A DNA stretch of 64,000 bases from Acanthosepion esculentum. Its lineage: Eukaryota > Mollusca > Cephalopoda > Sepiida > Sepiidae. Both the position numbers and the translations under genes were made by a program. The DNA is taken from assembly GCA_964036315.1 (NCBI GenBank), contig OZ038479.1:58072246-58136245 (forward strand), in the 5' to 3' direction. Position 1 is the first letter of the stretch. Every line of letters starts with the position of its first letter. This document shows positions 41,906 through 53,560 of the stretch, one piece after another. The notes under the pieces were generated by a model. That model was not told the origin of the DNA. It ran no database searches and saw nothing but the letters and a program-made list of their open reading frames with translations.

Positions 41906-43710
41906 TGGAATCAAATCGACATTTGAGACTGGAAACTTAGGTTTAAACTGTAACACTGTACCATAGAGGACCAACGGCCGATCTTGTGGATGACGTCGGC
42001 CCAGCGTTGTTAGGATACGACCTCACATGGATCCCTTGACCAGAGATCACGTTACAATTGACACTGTGCGAGTGAATCGACGTTACACTTTAGGATGATA
42101 GTAACGTTTTGTTTCTCTTAGAACAGGTTGGAAGGAAGTATGCTGTGAATATCCCGTAAATGCGGATTCACCCATGTTGGAAGGACTAATGACACAAATT
42201 TGATTATCTTGCTTCTGAATTATAATTCCATTAGTGCAATGCATGGTTACACTGCCTAAACTCTCTGGGTTGTGGTCACAATTATTAAACACAAAGGTGA
42301 TGAATGTGGAAGGAACAAAATCACACAAGCATTGAAGTCACAATTCTGCCTCAGCCATAGACGTTTCAAATCTGTTGACTTCAATGTAGAACACCGCATG
42401 TCTTAGTCTGTTCAGTTCAGACAGATCACCATTTCTCATGAACCTATCTTACGTTTTGTTATCAGACTATCTTGCAGATGTTTAACTGTTCTGATTCAAC
42501 CATAAGAAGCACTAAACAAGATATCTTGGCCAATTGATTTCACAAGCTGGTTCGTTCGTTTGGAGGCATTGTTGTCTTTGGACAGCAGAGTCTGCAAGAG
42601 GTTTTTCAGTATATTGGGTATTAGTACTCTTTTTGTTTCACTTCTTCTTGGGAGGGAGGACAAGTCAAAAACTGGCTGGCTTCATTGCTGATCTATTCCT
42701 TGATAACCTTTGCAATTTTGCAGACTTTTTGTTCTATTGTCAGAAACATGAAGCTGCTCAATTTAGAATGTTCTACTGACTCTTTATTCCTGTACGTAAA
42801 CATTGGCATTCCTGGTTTCTTTTGGAAGAAAGCTACCTCATCCGTGAAGTTTGATCTTTGTGTGAGAAGAAGCATTCGTAGACACATGATCCGTGACAGC
42901 TCTTTCTGCTGACATCTCTGAATACAGGGATGCAAGTTGGCTCAATCTCACTACTTGACCACTCTTAACAACATGATCTTTCACAAACTCAATAATATGT
43001 TGAAAACACTCATCTCTGGTTTCCTGGCCCCTTGATTTCTGCTCGTCTTCTTCTTGTTGGCTTGTTTCGATTTCATTTAAGGTCTTCTTTCTTGTGATTA
43101 GCCTGGATAAGTCTCTGTAACAAGAACGATGATAATGAAACTCCTTCATTCTTACATCCTCTTTAGTCTCAAGACCAGAGAATTGAGCCATCCCATAAGT
43201 ATTATACATATCTACATCTTATACATGTACAGCATTGTTTTTTTCAAAGCCTTATTTAAAAAAATACAAGTTAAATTAGACACATTACAACAAAATATCA
43301 TAAAATCAGATGAACAATGTGTATGAAATCGAAAAGGACAGCAGAAATGATGACAGTTTTGCTTAAATCTGGTCTGTAATGTACCCACTGATATGCAAAA
43401 ATGTGTACAATCTATTTTTTCACTCTAATATATCATCATCATACCATGAACGTTGCATTTTAACACATTCCAGAACAATATAAGCCCAATTTATTTCAGT
43501 TGATCTGATGTTGGAGATTTTAAGCCCATTTTTGTGGATTTTGGGGTATGTGTCCTCTGGTCTGCAAAATACACACTTGTAAGTAATTCTGACAGGTTCA
43601 ATATTTCTTTTCTGAAACTTCATGTATGTATGCATGATCTGGTATAGGTAACAAATTGCCCCTACAGATGTATGGGTTGACCCCCACCTGGAGCCTGTGC
43701 TAATTGTAAA

Positions 43711-44264
43711 CATTGTAGACATAGAAATCAAAACTTGGTCTGAAGTTCACATTAAGGCATGAAATTGACAGTCACCATGCAGCATTGATTTGCAAATGTT
43801 CCATCTTCAATACTGAACACTCTTATGAAGATAGCAAATTTCAAACAATATATACAGTAAGTATCTATCCCTTGAACTTTTACAAATTTTGACACATTAC
43901 AACCATAAATTTACATGTATTATTTATTATGGGATTTTATTTAATGGACAAACACAAAATACATTGAAAGGGAAGAGGGTGAATGATACATAGTTTGCAA
44001 GATTATAAATAAAATTCTGAAAATTATTGAGTGTATGTGTCTTCACCCCACTTCACTGTAAAATCCATTACAACCAATTGCCTTCAGAAATTATAATTGT
44101 AAAGTAATTAACATCCCACAGATCCCTATTAAATCCATCATCCAAAAAGGGAAAGAGTATGGCACAACTATACACCTACAAAGACAAAGCTATCAGACTG
44201 AACTGACAGACTAAGCAAAGAGAGTTTAAATTGAAGAAACAACCAAGAGGCCCATAGTAAAATT
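43711..44264. other. Non-coding stretch, twin of 15567-16109
   Basis: No gene seen. It contains a 22-bp stretch ('acatcccacagatccctatt...') absent from unit 1. Confidence 0.45.
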
Positions 44265-44421
44265 GAACAAAACCAAAGTTCCCCACCTAATCCACTTCCT
44301 ACCGATAAGAAAAGATAATTATGTGTTGTGTAAATTAATTTTGTGGGTTGTTTACATTCATACTATCCATCCAAAATGTATATAGTTTTACAGAAAAGAA
44401 TTTAATTAATCTGATTTGAAA
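44265..44421. repeat. ~150-bp direct repeat, left member, copy 2
   Basis: Twin of 16110-16257. The right member is 46820-46988. Confidence 0.5.
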
Positions 44422-44519
44422 CCTGTCATCATTTCTGCTGTCCTCTTTGATTTTATACACGATTCATGATTTTTTGGAACAATGGTCTAATTTGACTTTC
44501 ATTTTAATATTTGAGGAAA

Positions 44520-45095
44520 GCTTCAAAAACAACAATGTATATACCTGTAACAAGCACTATGTCTTCTCCACTGACTTTTTAAAGAAAAAGCTAAAATTCA
44601 TATGGACTTTGAAATGTCAGGAAAGCCTTTGATAAAAATCAAATATTTGTTAAGTACCAATCCAGTGCTCAAAGCTCCAGATTTTAGTCAGCTGTTCGCT
44701 ATTGCAGTTGACACAAGCAATCTAGGAACTGGGGCAGTATTATTACAAGCTGATGATCAGAATAAGAGGCATTTGGTTAGTTATAATAATATAATAATAA
44801 ATGCCTCTTCTTCTGAAAAGTTTAATAAACATCGAAAAGGATGTTCTATGATGTTAAAAAGCTTTCGCACTAATATCTATTTTACAGCACTTTGAAATTT
44901 ATGTGGGTATGTGACAGCCATTTACTGTAATATTCATGGATCACAGCCGATTGGTTGTCATAAATAAAACGAAGAATAAAAATAGATGACTTCTAGCATG
45001 GAGCATGACTTCTAGCATTACAGGAGTTCAACTTAAACATTGAACATATTAAAGACATGGAAAATAAGTGCACTGATGCGCTGTCTCACATCTAA
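44520..45095 (+). pseudogene. Gypsy RNase H fragment of a second element, copy 2
   Basis: Twin of 16380-16900 with a slightly better frame: 44602-44895 reads KIKYLLSTNPVLKAPDF, FAIAVDTSNLGTGAVLLQ and continues to INASSSEKFNKHRKGC. It keeps about 50 bp before the GKPLIK start ('acttttt aaagaaaaagc...') that copy 1 has lost. It ends in stops. Confidence 0.75.
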
Positions 45096-46819
45096 ATTTC
45101 TGCCAGTCATGAAAAAAAAAAAGGAATTAAAATTCTTTTTTCTTTTGGTTGTGGAGATGTTATATCCTTACACAGCCAAAACTCCACACCTTACACATTT
45201 TACACTTAGCGAACCATCTCTCTTTCCATAATACATTAACCCCCCCTCTCTCTTTCAATCTGTAATGGTAGTCACTGACTACAAGAATAATTAGGTCAGA
45301 CAGGCTAGGGACCCCAGTTACATGGCCAGATGAAATCTAAAAATAGATTCTAGCACACATGCAGAATCACAGGATCAAGTATGAACATTGAACATATCAG
45401 AAGAAATCAGTTGGGGAAATGAACCTTGAGAGAGTTATACCAGTCTTGAAACAATCATGTGAATGTATTCACCAAACTGAAGAGAAGGAATGCCACCCCA
45501 ACTCACAAATTCCAATTCAATTCAACGCACTATGCTACAGGTATCAAATGCACGGGTGAATTGCTAAGCATGATAATCAACTAAGACAGACGTGTGGCCA
45601 CTCAATTGGACACAGGATACAACTCATACAGTGCCAGATCTTATCTGAAAAATCAATTCTACATTACTGAATATGTGAAGAATGACCAGATTTGGGGGTC
45701 AAAACTCATAACAGTGAAGAAAGAAGAATAGCTCAAATGATATAGCTGCTCGAGTGAAATGAACTGAACTGAAAGTAAAAAGAACAAAGGGAAATATAAA
45801 ACAAGAAAAAGAGAGAGAAAAGGGAAAAGAGCAAACCCTTATTTTATTTCAGGCAAAAGACTGAACCTAAGCAGAAATGTATAGCATGCATCTTTCCACA
45901 CATTCCCTTACATTAATGTTTTCATGTATTGTCTCATTATAATTAAATCTTGTTTGTATATTGGCATTTGTTGTTTGTTCCTGTGGGTTGTCTCTCCTCA
46001 TTTGTGTATTTGACCCTACGAGGAATCCTTCCACTACGATATCACTTCTCCTCATATCCTTTGGCAACCAGTTGTTTCTTTCAACTTTTTAAATTTTGTG
46101 CTGTGGCAATTGTTCCATAACAATATACAGAGTTACAAAGTGTATACTTGTTGTGGGCAGGAGCCCAATTTGATTTCCAGTAATTATGAAGATATTTTGT
46201 CAAAGGTGTTTCAGCAAAGAAACTCCTCAGGAGCAACTATCAAAGTCACTCCAGAGGAGTTTCTTTACTCAGATCATAGGATCATTCAGGTGTGAGTACC
46301 CTTAGATCAGCCTAAGCCTAAATTTCACTGTTTATTGGAAATTATTTGAAGGGGAGGATTTTTGTGACCAGTAATTACTAATGCTCATGAGGGACTTGAC
46401 AGGCAATATAGTCAGGAATAAGTGGTGGGGACATCTTAAGTCTATGATTAGGTTGTTTGCTGCTGAATCTGGATAGATTAACAGCACAAATGGCAGTCAA
46501 ATCTAAATTAAAGAGGGTCATGAAATTGGGAGATCATGGGAATGTAGCCGTAGCTAGAACTGAAGTGGCACGTTTGCTTATCAAGATGGACCAAAGCCTG
46601 GTAGTTCAGGCTTGTTTAAAAAGTCTTCCTAAGTGACAAATATGGCTGCTGAACTGTAGTAAGAAGAATTAAGTAGTGCGTCAGTTCATCTTATCTTGAG
46701 TGTCACATTGCCAGATGCACAATGGGTGACTACAAAGACAACGTTGAGTCTTTTCATCCTTCTTATCAGTAGGGAACCTAGGCACATTTTTAGCTGATTT
46801 TCCTAAAGTTGAGTAAAAC
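45096..46819. other. Shared block without recognised gene, no SINE
   Basis: Twin of 16901-19014 lacking the 391-bp SINE. The empty site is near 45395-45415. Confidence 0.45.
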
Positions 46820-46988
46820 TAAAGTTCCTCACCCAATCCACTTCCTACCGATAAGAAAAGATGATTATGTGTTGTGTAAATTTTTTGGTCATGAGAAATT
46901 AAATTTGTGGGCTTTTTACATTCACACTATCCATCCAAAATGCATATAGTTTTACAAAAAAGAATTTAATTAATCTGATTTGAAACAA
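46820..46988. repeat. ~150-bp direct repeat, right member, copy 2
   Basis: Twin of 19015-19186. Confidence 0.5.
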
Positions 46989-47559
46989 ATATTACTTTTA
47001 GTTTAAAATAATGTAGAAATGCATTTTTAACATGGAGGTATGTGTTTTTTCTAAGTTGTTGACAGCTTGATTGACAGTTGGAAGTTTACCTAATTTTTTT
47101 CTATGGGGGACATATCTGTAAAAATTACTTAATGTGAGTAATTTTTTTTATATAATTTTTAACTACCTAGTAATCTTAAAAATTTAGGAAAATAGTTTCT
47201 GTAATCCAATGTTTATTGAACTTTAGGTACTTTGACTCTCAATTTACTAATGTTATCGCTCTTATTTTCTGATAATGTTGTGCATGGAGGTCCATATTTA
47301 CAAAAATACATACTTCTTAACATACAGGTGATTGGTGAATTGTAGTAATCTTTTCCATTTATGATTAGTAAATATGGTTTTTACTTAAAAATAGTATCTT
47401 CTAACCTGTACCAATACAGGATTTAAAAAAATTTGAAACTTCATAACTTAAAAAAATTAAAACAATTGTTTTAAAAATACATTATTGATCAAAAAAATCT
47501 TAAATATAATAGTGTCCTTAATATATCTTGTTCATAAAAGTAATGTAATCTTTCTGTAA

Positions 47560-47925
47560 GGAAATTACTGAAGTCTTTGTCTTCTCCTCCTACTTCTGCT
47601 CAGCCTTACACCGCAGTCAACACCAATACAAATAACACGTGTGACTTTTGCCCAACTGGACTGTTCCCTTACCCTTGCAAACTCTCAGCTTTTATGCTGG
47701 TGAGGCATACGCTTATGCAAATATATAAGGGCCCCGCCCTCAGTCCGGTCGCGCACATGCACTGCCATTTTTGTGTCTGCCACCATGATGTTTGCCTCAT
47801 CAAACGTTCACTCATACATTTGTTACAAGTAATTAAAAGATTCTCTAATTAAATAATATCTTTATTTTATTGCATTTTAGGATTCAGAGCAGATTTTTGG
47901 TAACAGAGGGTCCTGTTTAAAAAAA
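47560..47925 (+). promoter_or_regulatory. Promoter-like block, copy 2, with octamer and TATA box
   Basis: Twin of 19760-20115. ATGCAAATATATAAGG at about 47715-47730 joins an octamer to a TATA box. GC-rich sequence follows, and then an A-run at about 47919. Likely an LTR or mobile promoter, since its tail recurs inverted at 53945-54080. Confidence 0.45.
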
Positions 47926-50440
47926 AAAAAAAAATTGAAGATTTAAAATCCCTAAGGAGTTCTGTGCATAACTAATATAAATATTAAGTGTTACAAAAAT
48001 TAATTTCTCAAAATTTCATAAAATTAAGTGGGGAGCAGGTAAGAAATGTAAAAAAGAACACAGTTTTACCATAATTTTCATAAAAAAAGAAACATTTCTA
48101 AAATAATTCCATTCATTTGTTAATAAATTCTGAAAGTTTATTGGATCTTTGCAAGGACTTCCAAATGCATGTGTTTTTTACTGTAAAAAGATGTTAAAAT
48201 TTCTCATATTAATCTTTGATACTGAATAAAACTATTTTTATCCAAAATTTTGAATGTTCTAAAAAGGATTTAAAAAATATATTTCAATAATCAAAAATCA
48301 TTTGGTCTTTCCTTTTACTAACAACAAAATTTTGATAAAACTTTTTTTATTCAGTTTGTGTCATTTTTTCCATCGTGTATACTCACTTTTTAGTGAATCA
48401 GTGAAGGCAATTGACAATAACTAAATAACTTTAGTGAAGGCAATTAACAATAACTAAAATAAAAGCGTCAAGAAATATTTAAAACTTTTAAAAATTGATT
48501 TTAATCCTTACATATCACTTTTCTCTGGAGGTATCTAAAAGCGTAGAATTTTTTTCTATCTAATCTGAAAGAAAATAACAGGTTTTATTAAATTGTGCAA
48601 TTATTATAAATTATTTTTAAGATGCAGGACAAATTATTAGTTAGTTCATACTGATTTTGTTTTTCTTTTTTTTTTTTACTGGAATTTCAGTGATTTTCTT
48701 TCATAAAACTGTAAAAAAAATAAAATTGGATGGACATCCCCAAAATTAAAAAGTACACATAAGAGATGGAAAAAGTAAGGTGGCAGGTAAAAAGGCCTAC
48801 CAAAAATATTTCCCCAAGGTTTTTTTAATAAAAATATTTATCCACTAAAAAATATTCATTAATGAACAAGTATTGAAAATTTCGTTTTGAATTGGATAAT
48901 TTCCTGATTTCTGGCAAATATATTAAAACAAAGGATAGTGATTTTTTGCTTTCATTTCAGAAAAAAAAAAGCATCCATTTTTGTGGGACTTAAATATATT
49001 CATTTTCTTGGTACCTTAAATTTACAATAAATGCCAGAAAATAAAGAATTTTAACCAAAATTTCCAAGGTTATGAACAGTATTAAAAGAATTTGCAGAAA
49101 ACAATTTGATCTTTCATCTTAAGAACACAAATGTTTTGACAATAAAATTATGTTTTGTTATACTACTTAATCAAGATCTCTTTCTAATTCACAACTACAT
49201 TTCACCAGACATGTTGGCCGGATGTGAGTGCTAAGAAAGCAAAACACAAAATAAAAAAGTTGTCTTATGCCCAGGGTCTCCAAAGATCACAACTCGTCCA
49301 CAAAACACATCCCTGCAATATATCCAAAAATGCATAGCCAATCACAAACATTCCCACAAAAAAATGGATGTCCCTGAAAGCCTGCATATATTGAACCAAA
49401 GATATAAAATTGGTACTACTCGCCAATGATAGCAATTTGTCTTCAACACTTTGGCTTTGTCACATCACTGGTGATCATTTCAACCCTGAAAAAAAGTGTA
49501 TGTCAAATATCACTTGTGACACCAGTTGTTACAAACATTTGGTTGCAAGGAAGAAAGACTAAAATTTCAACAACCTCTATTGGTCAGAATTCAGAATATA
49601 TTCAAATTGTGTGAAAAGTGGTAAAAATTGTTCATATGGGATTCCTTAGTTGCTGTTGGTAAGTAAAGTAATTAGAATGTTGTCAGTAGGTCTTTGAGTT
49701 GACAGATTTCTTGGGTCGGTTGATTGGCCAAGGTCACGTTTGGTGTCAAGAGAGAGGTCTGATGAAGGCAAGTGGGTGTCATTGATGGGGTTTGACTTAC
49801 ACTATATTATGTGTAATGAAGCCTTTATATAGAAACTATCTCAGCCCGTATTTTTACTGATTCACTTTTCTATATTGTTTACTGTTAAGCCATGAAACCC
49901 TCCTACAAACAAAATATTTTCTGGTGAATATTCCTTTTCAAGGTTTTAATGCCTGAATACATTTGAGATATTAATGCAAAGAGAATAGAAATTATCTTAG
50001 CCAGGATTTCACCTTTATTCACCCATTCAATTTTCCATATTGTTTACTGTTAGGCCACAAACTCCTCCTATATTCAATGTAAGGAAGTTGTTACAACTGT
50101 TAATTTTAGTCTGATTGCATCAGAGACTCCTTTTCATTTGATATTTTAAGAGGTTTTATATATTTTTAATTTATTTCTTTATTCACGATTGTTATATAAC
50201 ATTTTTTTAGTTTTTTCATATGAACAACAAGGTTTTAAAGGTATTCTAAATAAGATGAAAATTTTAAGCACAATGATTTTTTTTCTAATCCTAATAGGTC
50301 AACTGGTGAAAATGTTAATTCCCTACTGAATATATTCTGAAAAAAAGAACTTAATTTTGTGACATTAAGCTAAAGAGAGTGTTTTAAAAATGAAATTTTG
50401 TTGAAGAGAATCTCTAACTTAAGTGTCATCATGTTTATAT
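47926..50440. other. AT-rich non-coding stretch, twin of 20116-22540
   Basis: Includes about 110 bp after 47937 that unit 1 lacks. Nothing coding recognised. Confidence 0.5.
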
Positions 50441-50447
50441 TTCTGAC

Positions 50448-50533
50448 ATGGTAAAGGGTGTGGCAGAAATACCCACTACACAATGATAAGACATTAGTGG
50501 CAATGGTGTTTTCATCTAGCACCCTGCACATGC
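50448..50533. mobile_element. Remnant of the fold-back MITE, right arm mostly lost
   Basis: The left arm (CATGGTAAAGGGTGTGGCAG) is intact. The right arm is reduced to 'caccctgcacatg'. Compare 22548-22674. Confidence 0.55.
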
Positions 50534-50679
50534 AAATATGCTTATTCTTGTTCTGCCTGCTTTAGAATTGTCTCTTTCTGGTCAAATTGAGTTTTTAGAT
50601 GATGGAAAAGTCACAAAAAAGAAGACCGCTTATCTTGTATCTTGTTCCATTGACAGACTAAAGTTAACATTTTATTAAA

Positions 50680-51264
50680 AGGCCTTGAAAAGAAATGTAC
50701 CTAACATTATGCACACACAAAATAAATCAAAATTCACATTAACCTGAGTCATGAATATATGACTTTATTTCATTCAAGTACAAAAAATAAAGTTTTTTTT
50801 TCATTTTTCCTGTTTGTATTTGTATGTATACATTCTTGACTGTCCTCCATAAAATGAATATTATTTTCTATGGTGATAATTAAAAAAAAAATCCGTAACA
50901 TTTACAATGTGTCATTTACATACTTCTCACCAGTGTGTGCTTGCAAATGTCATATCATATATGACAAGTGTGGAAATACAGACCCCAACACTCAGCATAA
51001 ATGTGATTTCTTTCTTTACATGCAGCTCAACAATGTTTATGTCTCTGAGAATAAAGATATGCCAATTTAACAGGAACAATGTCTCTTTCTGGTAGGGATT
51101 TGGACATGCTGCAGGATGGATGATTTTTCTACAAACAGAAATCTACAAGATATGCGTAGACATGTTTTCTATCGTGATGCATAAACTTCAAAAGAATATT
51201 GTTTCCCTCCATTATATGCTTGCATATGGCACTTCGAATGTGACATCTCTGAAAATCCACCCTC
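50680..51264 (-). pseudogene. Decayed fingers 3' of gene C
   Basis: Twin of 22800-23252, more complete: a relic linker 'ttctcaccagtgtgtgcttgcaaatg' (50925-50950) is kept here and deleted in unit 1. Directly beyond C's stop the frame continues as a broken finger. Confidence 0.55.
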
Positions 51265-52758
51265 TCACATTTCACAAGAATGTGGTTTCTCTCCAGTGTG
51301 AGATTGCATATGAAGCTTCAAATGTGGCTTCATTGAAAATGCAGATCCACAAATTTCACAAGTATATGGCTTGATTTGAGTGTGTGTTCGCATATGGCAT
51401 TGCAAATTTGACTTACATGAAAATGCAGATTCACAAACTTCACAAGAATATGGTTTCTCTCCAGTGTGTATCTGCATATGGCGCATCAAATGTGATTTCA
51501 ATGAAAATGTAGATCTACAAACTTCACAAGAATGTGATTTCTCTCTCAAGTGCATTTGCATGTGGCGCTTCAAATGTGCATTCAGTGAAAATGCAGATCC
51601 ACAAATATCACAAGAATATGGTTTCTCTCCAGTGTGTGTTCGCATATGGCGCTTCAAAAGTGTCTTCTGTGAAAATGCAGATTCACAAAATTCACAAGCA
51701 TATGGTTTTTCTCCTGTGTGTGTACGAATGTGGTGTTTCAAATGTGTCTTCTGTGAAAATGAAGATCCACAAACTTCACAAGAATAGGGTTTCTCTCCAG
51801 TATGTGTTCGCATATGGCACTTCAAAGATAATTTTCGTGAAAATGCAGATCCACAAATTTCACAAGAATGTGGTTTCTCTCCAGTGTGTGTTCGCATATG
51901 AAGCTTTAAATATGACTTCACTGAAAATGCTGATCCACAAACTTCACAAGAATATGGTTTTTCTCCAGTGTGTATTCTCATATGGCGCCCCAAAGATAAC
52001 TTGTGTGAAAATGCAGATCCACAAACTTCACAAGAATATGGTTTCTCTCCAGTATGTGTTCGCATATGGAGCTTCAAATGAGATGTCAATGAAAATGCAG
52101 ATCCACAGACTTCACAAGAATATGGTTTCTCACCAGTGTGTGTTCGCATATGGCACACCAAAGAGGACTTCTCGGAAAATGCAGATCCACAGACTTCACA
52201 AGAATATGGTTTCTCTCCAGTGTGTGTTCGCATATGGCTATGCAAAGATGCCTTCTCTGAAAATGCAGATCCACAAACTTCACAAGAATATGATTTCTCT
52301 CCCGTGTGCATTTGCATATGGCGTTTCAAAACTGACTGCACTGAAAATGCACATCCACAATCATCACAAGAATATGGTTTCTCTCCAGTGTGTGTTCGCA
52401 TGTGGCAGTTCAAATTTGACTTACGTGAAAATGCAGTCCCACAAACTTTACAAGAATATGGTTTCTCTCCAGTGTGTGTTCGCATATGACACTCCAAATA
52501 TAATTTCTGCGAAAATGCAGATCCACAAACTTCACAAGTATGTGGTTTCTCTCCAGTATGTGTTCGCATATGACGATTTAAATGTGACTTCTGTGAAAAA
52601 AAAGACCCACAAATTTCACACGAATATGGTTTTTCACCAGTGTGCATTCGCATGTGGCACTTCAAATGTGACTTACGTGAAAAGACAGATTTACAAACTT
52701 CACAAGAATATGGTTTCTCTTCGGTGTATTTCGGCATATGGAGCTTCAAATGAGACAT
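51265..52758 (-). CDS. C2H2 zinc-finger protein C (17 intact fingers)
   Basis: A tandem C2H2 protein, probably a nuclear DNA-binding regulator. No effector domain is visible. The ATG at 52758 is preceded by an in-frame TAA two codons upstream and lies in the second half of a broken finger (SHLKLHMPKYTEEKP), so translation from here needs this ATG or a spliced exon. Seventeen intact fingers follow, with one degenerate linker (LREKS) and one unusual linker (TQIKP). The stop TGA replaces a Cys codon of an eighteenth finger, exactly as in B, so this change predates the duplication. Fingers 1-5 are not found in B. Fingers 6-17 match B's 6-16, with one more finger (13: YACEFCESAFSQKTLLKRH) than B. 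Confidence 0.85.
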   Translation of the reverse strand: MSHLKLHMPKYTEEKPYSCEVCKSVFSRKSHLKCHMRMHTGEKPYSCEICGSFFSQKSHLNRHMRTHTGEKPHTCEVCGSAFSQKLYLECHMRTHTGEKPYSCKVCGTAFSRKSNLNCHMRTHTGEKPYSCDDCGCAFSVQSVLKRHMQMHTGEKSYSCEVCGSAFSEKASLHSHMRTHTGEKPYSCEVCGSAFSEKSSLVCHMRTHTGEKPYSCEVCGSAFSLTSHLKLHMRTHTGEKPYSCEVCGSAFSHKLSLGRHMRIHTGEKPYSCEVCGSAFSVKSYLKLHMRTHTGEKPHSCEICGSAFSRKLSLKCHMRTHTGEKPYSCEVCGSSFSQKTHLKHHIRTHTGEKPYACEFCESAFSQKTLLKRHMRTHTGEKPYSCDICGSAFSLNAHLKRHMQMHLREKSHSCEVCRSTFSLKSHLMRHMQIHTGEKPYSCEVCESAFSCKSNLQCHMRTHTQIKPYTCEICGSAFSMKPHLKLHMQSHTGEKPHSCEM

Positions 52759-53110
52759 GTATTAAAATGCAAATCCAAAAAACTTCACTAGAGTATGATT
52801 TCTATTGTGTGTCTGCTTGCATATGATGTTTCAAATGTTACTTCTGTGAAAAGATCCACAAATTTCGCAAGAATTTACATAAAAAATAAACCACACATTT
52901 TATAGTACATGATTTCTTGCCAGTTCATGTTTATTGTGATGCTTTTGAAAATATAGATGCACAACTTTTACATAATGATTGCAGCATCTATTTCTCTGTT
53001 CTTGATGGATAGTGACTTTCTTTCATTTAAATTTCCAATAATAACAATTTTTATGAATACTATGATTTTCTGTTCAGCCAAATATCTGTGAAGAAAAATA
53101 AACATGTTAA
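52759..53110 (-). other. 5' region of gene C: broken finger and likely splice acceptor
   Basis: On the minus strand TTTATTTTTCTTCACAG (near 53105-53088) is followed by an exon-like stretch and a finger start CKSCASIFSK near 52970-52940. It is diverged but clearly related to 7970-8335 and 24804-25170. Retention of the acceptor and CxxC start across older divergence supports a real exon. Confidence 0.45.
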
Positions 53111-53560
53111 CAGTGACAGTTAATAATGAATTAGGATTAGATATAGATTAGAATCTGGCAGAATAATAGGATAACAAGCAGGAAATGTTTATAAATTTAA
53201 CATGTTCTGCTTTTCTTTAAGCATCATCAGGAATTAAATACAGAGGAGAAAATGAAATGCTGCTATTTCTTATTTCTGAGTTGTTTTTTCTTGGTTAAGA
53301 AGACCTCACATGTATTTGTCTTGCCAAGTAGTGTTCATTTGTATAATTCAAGCGTGTTTGTGTATCATACTTCTGGTTGGTCTATGCATGATTTGTTTGA
53401 TTATGTGTGTGATATGACTTTTTGTGCCTCTCATGGGCATTTTTATTTCTGTTTGGTAGTGTCCAAATGTTGATTGGGGGAGGATGTTTTGCATGGAAGT
53501 GAAAGAATATAGGTTACACTGGTTATGAAATCAGTTCTTATTGTAAGAATTCTTATTCTT
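53111..53560. other. Stretch unique to the C side
   Basis: Not present upstream of A or B. A plus frame at 53252-53473 encodes 73 hydrophobic and Cys-rich residues with no recognised motif. I do not call it a gene. Confidence 0.35.

Larger units (their letters stand above)
38725..43209 (-). pseudogene. Decayed copy of a large multi-copy invertebrate protein family, function unknown
   Basis: Minus-strand pieces appear in a consistent order: 43209-42838 (FHYHRSCYRDLSRLI, then a long helical-looking stretch), 42935-42693 (SNFTDEVAFF), 42328-42083 (VFNNCDHNPESLGSVTMHC), 40957-40483 (FYLPTINDSP...), ~40480-40030 with stops (DKHYNRGMQVLKT-like), 40024-39731 (SRDFTYCWIDQTK, AVKRSPGNFNMLPPDQ), 39711-39475 and 39485-39235 (LDEVLKFELSPYPLSLCHP, IYDGMVLFHKLPK), and perhaps 38910-38725 (TPACKKC tail). 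I recall this combination from long uncharacterised proteins found in many copies in molluscs and cnidarians. I do not know its function. Many stops and frameshifts, and probably insertions, break it here. Confidence 0.55.
36942..43710. other. 6.77-kb block present only in unit 2
   Basis: Unit 1 joins directly at TTGTAAA (15562-15568). In unit 2 the same seven bases occur at both edges of this block (36935-36941 and 43704-43710). The block ends show no terminal repeats, so a microhomology deletion from unit 1 is more likely than an insertion into unit 2. It holds the decayed gene 38725-43209 and a MITE. Confidence 0.75.
24190..52270. repeat. Segmental duplication unit 2 (~28 kb with insertions)
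   Basis: The direct partner of 7170-24190. Extra material relative to unit 1 is the BEL element (30764-35246) and the block 36942-43710. It lacks the SINE of unit 1. Smaller gaps in unit 1 are about 120 bp at 9650, 110 bp at 20130 and 140 bp at 22930. Confidence 0.85.

Noticed and set aside
51265..52758. Regular 84-bp repeats that could be taken for a CRISPR-like array
   Set aside because: The repeats encode C2H2 fingers in frame, vary at codon level, and the DNA is eukaryotic.
51534..52826. 430-codon open frame on the plus strand across gene C
   Set aside because: It is the complement of the tandem fingers. The 28-residue periodicity of finger DNA keeps antisense frames open. The same holds for plus frames at 7249-7982, 23368-24816 and 51380-51787.
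53252..53473. 73-codon plus frame upstream of gene C
   Set aside because: Low-complexity hydrophobic, no motif, absent from the A and B upstream regions.
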